The position numbers and the translations under genes are program-made. 17,453 nucleotides of DNA from NCBI GenBank assembly GCA_002311635.1, contig DBZJ01000009.1, positions 76,038 through 93,490 of the forward strand, given 5' to 3'. A model generated the notes under the pieces. It did not search any database. It saw nothing but the letters and a program-made list of their open reading frames with translations, and had not been told where the DNA came from. The stretch's first letter is position 1. Each line of letters starts with the position of its first letter. Of this stretch, positions 14,668 through 17,453 are shown in pieces. Source of the DNA: Syntrophaceae bacterium UBA1163. GTDB lineage: Bacteria > Desulfobacterota > BSN033 > UBA1163.

Positions 14668-15606
14668 ATGAAGGAGGGTCGTCTTCCGCCGATTTGTTCA
14701 AAGGGGATTCGAGTCCTATGCCAAACGGGATTGATTGTAGTATCTCTAATCCCCTTGGCGGTAAAGGACGTTTTTGCAGATGTTACGACGAACAGGTGGG
14801 CTAGCGGGTCTCAAATATTGTTTGTAAAAGATATGCGAGGAAACGAGATGATCGAAAACACAAAACTTTATGAGACAATATTCAAGCGGAAGTCCATCAG
14901 AGAATACGATCTGACTCCGCTGGATGAGCATACGCTCGCGGAGATTATGGCACATACGAACGCCCTAAAGCCCCTGTATGATGATATCAAAATCGAAATG
15001 AAGCTTTTGTCGCAAAAGGATGTGAAGGGTTTATTTTTGGCAAAAGCACCCCATTATCTTGCGGTTTTTTCGGAAACCAAGGATGGATATTTAACAAACG
15101 TTGGTTTTATGCTGCAGCAGATGGACTTGTTCTTTTCGGCGAACGGTATGGGCAGTTGTTGGCAAGGAATGCCGAAGCCGACAAAAGAGATATTGAACAG
15201 GTCAAAGCTTGAGTTTGTCATTTTATTGGCTTTTGGCAAGCCAAAAGAAAAATTGCATAGAGAAAGCGTTTCGGAATTCAAAAGAAAACCACTTCGAGAA
15301 ATAACTGACATTAAAGGCGCAGATGAGTTATTGGAGCCTGCTCGCCTTGCCCCGTCTGCGATGAATCGGCAGCAGTGGTTTTTCACGGGCGGCGCCAGCG
15401 CCATTCATGCCTATCGCGCTAAATCAAGCTTTCTAACAGCCTTTATGTTTGAAAGGATGAGCAAGATTAGCGTGGGTATTGCCATTTGCCACGTGTGGAT
15501 CGCTGCAAAACACTTTGGCAAAGAAGTTGAATTCATATCTGATAAAGAGGCACAAAAACATCCGCCATCAGGGCACGAATATGTTATCACTATAAAAATA
15601 AAATAA
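14668..15606 (+). CDS. nitroreductase family protein (TM1586-like) with possible N-terminal signal/extension
   Basis: The core (from about 14848) begins MIENTKLYETIFKRKSIREYDL, the FMN-binding start of nitroreductases. EPARLAPSAMNRQQWFF in the second half is the repeated FMN-site signature of the TM1586-like putative nitroreductases. GMGSCWQGM also fits. ATG 14668 has a perfect AGGAGG 6 nt upstream and gives 312 residues; it adds about 60 residues with a hydrophobic stretch (about 21-32) and VFA-DV, which resembles a signal peptide. ATG 14848 has GAGG 7 nt upstream and gives 252 residues, the family's usual size. I keep the longer form with reserve. The gene is AT-rich compared with its neighbours (44 G/C in 120 bases sampled at 15001-15060 and 15241-15300), a sign of separate origin. 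The substrate is unknown. Confidence 0.8.
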   Translation: MKEGRLPPICSKGIRVLCQTGLIVVSLIPLAVKDVFADVTTNRWASGSQILFVKDMRGNEMIENTKLYETIFKRKSIREYDLTPLDEHTLAEIMAHTNALKPLYDDIKIEMKLLSQKDVKGLFLAKAPHYLAVFSETKDGYLTNVGFMLQQMDLFFSANGMGSCWQGMPKPTKEILNRSKLEFVILLAFGKPKEKLHRESVSEFKRKPLREITDIKGADELLEPARLAPSAMNRQQWFFTGGASAIHAYRAKSSFLTAFMFERMSKISVGIAICHVWIAAKHFGKEVEFISDKEAQKHPPSGHEYVITIKIK

Positions 15607-15618
15607 ATCCTGTGCAGC

Positions 15619-15686
15619 TTGATCATCGCTCAACCGATCCTCAATCTCCTTCAATCCCGGCTTACCATTGCCTGACCCCTTCCACT
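15619..15686 (+). repeat. dispersed repeat copy B, uninterrupted
   Basis: This runs from TTGATCATCGCTC through ATTGCCTGACCCCTTCCACT without a break. It matches the two halves of copy A at 13666-13714 and 13802-13822. It lies directly after the nitroreductase stop, in the 220-bp gap before the VOC gene. Confidence 0.65.
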
Positions 15687-15826
15687 CCTCCTTTAAAGAA
15701 TACTGCAAAAATACTTATTTCTTCACGTCAAAAATACAGTATTCACCTCATTTGCCTGCTCGGATGCCGCTGGTAAGCTTAGAATATCCCGACGCGCCCA
15801 AAACAAATATCTTAAGGAGGTGCAAC

Positions 15827-16186
15827 ATGGCAAATCCATTTGTTCACATTGAATTGCGTACGCGAGATGTGGCCAAGTCAAAGAAGTTCTACGCAGGCAT
15901 GTTCAATTGGAAAATGAAAGAACTTCCGGGCATGGACTACACGGTCATCGAGGTCGGGGAAGGAACCGGCGGAGGAATAATGAAGAACCCTACGTCACGC
16001 GATCCGGACAACTGGCTTCCGTACATCCTGGTGGACGATGTCGCAGCATCCACAAAGAAAGCGGCTTCACTCGGGGGTACCATTGTCGAGGATGTCACAG
16101 AGGTTCCGGACATGGGGTGGTTTAGTGTGATTATAGATCCGACTGGTTCGGCGTTCGGGCTCTGGCAGACGAAAATGACCAAGTAA
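15827..16186 (+). CDS. VOC family (glyoxalase/bleomycin-resistance-like) protein
   Basis: This 119-residue single VOC module begins MANPFVHIELRTRDVAKSKK and contains FYAGMFNWKM, IEVGEGTGGGIM, YILVDDVAASTKKAASLGG and a C-terminal IIDPTGSAFGLWQ. These are the beta-alpha-beta-beta-beta repeats and the conserved Asp-Pro-x-Gly-x-x-x-x-x-W/L-x-Q ending of the family. VOC proteins bind a metal and act in many reactions (isomerases, lyases, dioxygenases, drug binding), so no substrate can be named. The start is ATG 15827, preceded by a strong AAGGAGG (15814-15820); an upstream in-frame start at 15668 has no such site and would run over repeat B. The next gene's ribosome site overlaps this gene's stop, indicating an operon. 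Confidence 0.9.
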   Translation: MANPFVHIELRTRDVAKSKKFYAGMFNWKMKELPGMDYTVIEVGEGTGGGIMKNPTSRDPDNWLPYILVDDVAASTKKAASLGGTIVEDVTEVPDMGWFSVIIDPTGSAFGLWQTKMTK

Positions 16187-16199
16187 AGGAGGCCGTTCG

Positions 16200-16598
16200 A
16201 TGCGATTCATGTTGTTGATGATCCCGAAGGGATATGAGAGTGCCTCTCCGGGTACGATGCCGGATGCCGAGGCCGTGGAAGCGATGATGAAGTATAACCA
16301 ATCGCTGAAGGAGGCTGGAGTGCTATTGTCACTTGAGGGCCTCCATCCGCCCTCAGCGGGTGCCCGTGTCACATTCTCCAGGGGTAAGCCAATGGTAAGG
16401 TACGGTCCCTTTCCTGGCGTGAAAGAGACTCTCGGCGGATTCTGGATGATACAGGTGAATTCGAGAGAAGAAGCGATCGAATGGGCCACGCGCTGCCCCG
16501 CCTCAGACAATGAAATTATCGAAATCCGCCAGGTTCAGGAATTGACGGACTTCCCCGCTGATGTTCAGGCAGCTGCAGCCGGATTGACGGATTTATAG
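16200..16598 (+). CDS. YCII-related (DGPF domain) protein
   Basis: This 132-residue protein begins MRFMLLMIPKGYES and contains MMKYNQSLKEAGVLLSLEGL, then GARVTFSRGKPMVRYGPF, VKETLGGFWMIQVNSREEAIEWA and EIIEIRQVQE. This is the ferredoxin-like fold and motif order of YCII/DGPF proteins. They are often found beside ECF sigma factors and VOC proteins; the reaction is unknown and some relatives are suspected enzymes or ligand binders. AAAGGAGG at 16185-16192 overlaps the VOC stop codon, so the two genes are coupled. A clear terminator follows at 16632. Confidence 0.88.
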   Translation: MRFMLLMIPKGYESASPGTMPDAEAVEAMMKYNQSLKEAGVLLSLEGLHPPSAGARVTFSRGKPMVRYGPFPGVKETLGGFWMIQVNSREEAIEWATRCPASDNEIIEIRQVQELTDFPADVQAAAAGLTDL

Positions 16599-16631
16599 CA
16601 TCATTCGAAGAAACGCCCAGGGGCCTAGTGT

Positions 16632-16660
16632 ATGACGGCCTTTGTGAAAGCCGTCATTTT
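16632..16660 (+). terminator. Rho-independent terminator after the YCII gene
   Basis: ATGACGGC (16632-16639) pairs with GCCGTCAT (16650-16657), with a bulged C and a further TTT/AAA pairing around a GTG loop. The run of T's ends at 16660. It separates the VOC-YCII pair from the next genes. Confidence 0.8.
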
Positions 16661-16698
16661 ATAAACAGACTCCAGGTAGACATACACAGGAGGTTTGT

Positions 16699-17040
16699 AT
16701 GCTTTTCTTTGTCGAAGTAGACCACGTGAAGTCGGGGCAGATGCCGACGCCGGAAGCAGGTCGGGCCTTTATCGAACAGATCATTCTTCCGACGATCGCG
16801 CGCGCCGAGCAGCTTATTGCAGAGAAGAAAATTTTGTCTGGAGGGCCGGCGGCTGGACGGATCTCGCTCCGGTTGATGATAGAGGCAGACTCACTGGAGG
16901 ACGTTGACCAAATTATCTCCAGCTTACCCCTTTGGACGGTCGCAGAGACGCGAGTAACACCACTTATCGCATTCACTGATCGTCGAAAACACGTGCAGAT
17001 GCTGCTGGAGAGGTTAGTGAGCATGCCATCGCATCCATAA
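16699..17040 (+). CDS. muconolactone isomerase-like small protein
   Basis: This is a 113-residue protein with MLFFVEVDHV at the start and SLPLWTVAETRVTPLIAF near residues 74-91. These match the N-terminal strand and the conserved LPL-W/F...VTPL end of muconolactone delta-isomerase-like (ferredoxin-fold) domains. The middle (ARAEQLIAEKKILSGGPAAG) fits the same fold. True muconolactone isomerases work in aerobic aromatic degradation; here no other genes of that pathway are seen, so it is more likely a distant member of unknown role, similar to YCII proteins. AGGAGG (16689-16694) precedes the ATG. It is probably cotranscribed with the following membrane gene, 23 bp downstream. Confidence 0.7.
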   Translation: MLFFVEVDHVKSGQMPTPEAGRAFIEQIILPTIARAEQLIAEKKILSGGPAAGRISLRLMIEADSLEDVDQIISSLPLWTVAETRVTPLIAFTDRRKHVQMLLERLVSMPSHP

Positions 17041-17063
17041 GTAAAACTTTGGGAAAGGAGTCC

Positions 17064-17453
17064 ATGATGCCTCCGCGAGCATTGTTCGGAATCAGTGTTG
17101 CCCTCAGCTTCGTTGCATGGGGGATCGTCGCAGGGCGATACCTCTGGCCCGCACTGCGCAGTCAACCGCGTGCCAACGCCCTGCAGCCGTTACTCCTCTT
17201 GCATGCCTTCCGGTTCATCGGTTTGGCTTTCCTGGTTCCTGGGGTTGTCTCGCCGGACTTACCGGCCGCCTTCGCGCGTCCGGCTGCGTACGGAGACCTC
17301 GCTACCGCGATCCTGGCTTTGCTCGCGTTGGCGGTGCTGCGCACCAGGCTGGGAATCATCCTCGTCTGGGCGTTTAACATGCTGGGCAGCGCAGATTTGC
17401 TCCACGCGTTCTACCAAGGCAATCGCATTGGCCTCGTACCGGGTTTGCAGGGT
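17064..17453 (+). CDS. conserved small integral membrane protein, 3' truncated by window end
   Basis: The frame is open from ATG 17064 (or 17067), with AAAGGAG at 17054-17060, to the last base of the window, giving 130 codons. Hydrophobic stretches lie near residues 7-24, 42-61, 77-93 and 97-112, suggesting four or more transmembrane helices. Motifs include LLLLHAFRFIGLAFLVPGVVS and, near residue 107, FNMLGSADLLHAFYQ. I recognise it only as a conserved membrane protein of unknown function. The sequence is GC-rich (80 G/C in the 120 bases at 17221-17340) compared with the rest of the window, which suggests transfer or a boundary to a GC-rich segment. Confidence 0.75.
   Translation, partial: MMPPRALFGISVALSFVAWGIVAGRYLWPALRSQPRANALQPLLLLHAFRFIGLAFLVPGVVSPDLPAAFARPAAYGDLATAILALLALAVLRTRLGIILVWAFNMLGSADLLHAFYQGNRIGLVPGLQG

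Noticed and set aside
15668..16186. Longer VOC protein starting at 15668
   Set aside because: The extra residues come from repeat B and carry no domain; the AAGGAGG-led ATG at 15827 matches the family start.

Overview
The window looks like chromosome from a strictly anaerobic, selenocysteine-using bacterium, most likely an aromatic-degrading or syntrophic member of the Desulfobacterota (Syntrophales-like). This rests on a tungsten-type aldehyde ferredoxin oxidoreductase (AOR) followed by HdrD-, HdrA- and MvhD-like genes in the order known from class II benzoyl-CoA reductase (bamBCDEF). It also rests on an adjacent membrane iron-sulfur oxidoreductase plus EtfBA module of the kind used for acyl-CoA oxidation, and on gaps full of short palindromic repeats. 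There is no rRNA gene, so the taxonomy is inferred.

Region 1 (1-6284) is an electron-transfer operon on the + strand: the AOR C-terminus (bamB-like, cut by the window edge), a 12-Cys ferredoxin (bamC-like), an HdrD-like CCG protein (bamD-like), a 1039-residue HdrA-like flavoprotein (bamE-like) and an MvhD-ferredoxin protein (bamF-like). The last two are each interrupted by one in-frame TGA, at a position where a conserved Cys is expected. Both are therefore read as selenoproteins, with Sec83 in the HdrA-like protein and Sec19 in the MvhD-like protein. A naive gene caller would split or truncate both. The expected path is a low-potential electron donor, then the HdrA/MvhD flavin and FeS wires, then HdrD/BamC, then the W-cofactor active site. 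The NuoEFG-like partners BamGHI are not in this window downstream of bamF.

Region 2 (6491-11487) holds a DUF3795 zinc-ribbon-like protein, then a NarI/HdrE-like membrane domain fused to an HdrD-like FeS domain (Etf:menaquinone oxidoreductase type), then etfB and etfA. These would pass electrons between acyl-CoA dehydrogenases and the quinone pool.

Region 3 (11605-13534) is a convergent membrane histidine kinase on the minus strand and a doubtful small ORF. Region 4 (13535-17453) is accessory: a repeat-rich gap, an AcpH-type ACP phosphodiesterase, an AT-rich nitroreductase-like protein, and then a small cluster of a VOC protein, a YCII/DGPF protein, a muconolactone-isomerase-like protein and a GC-rich membrane protein cut by the window end.

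Most gaps in the first two thirds, and two later ones, carry short palindromic or interspersed repeats of several unrelated families. The gap before etfB holds two strong hairpins whose 7-nt loops are exactly complementary to each other.
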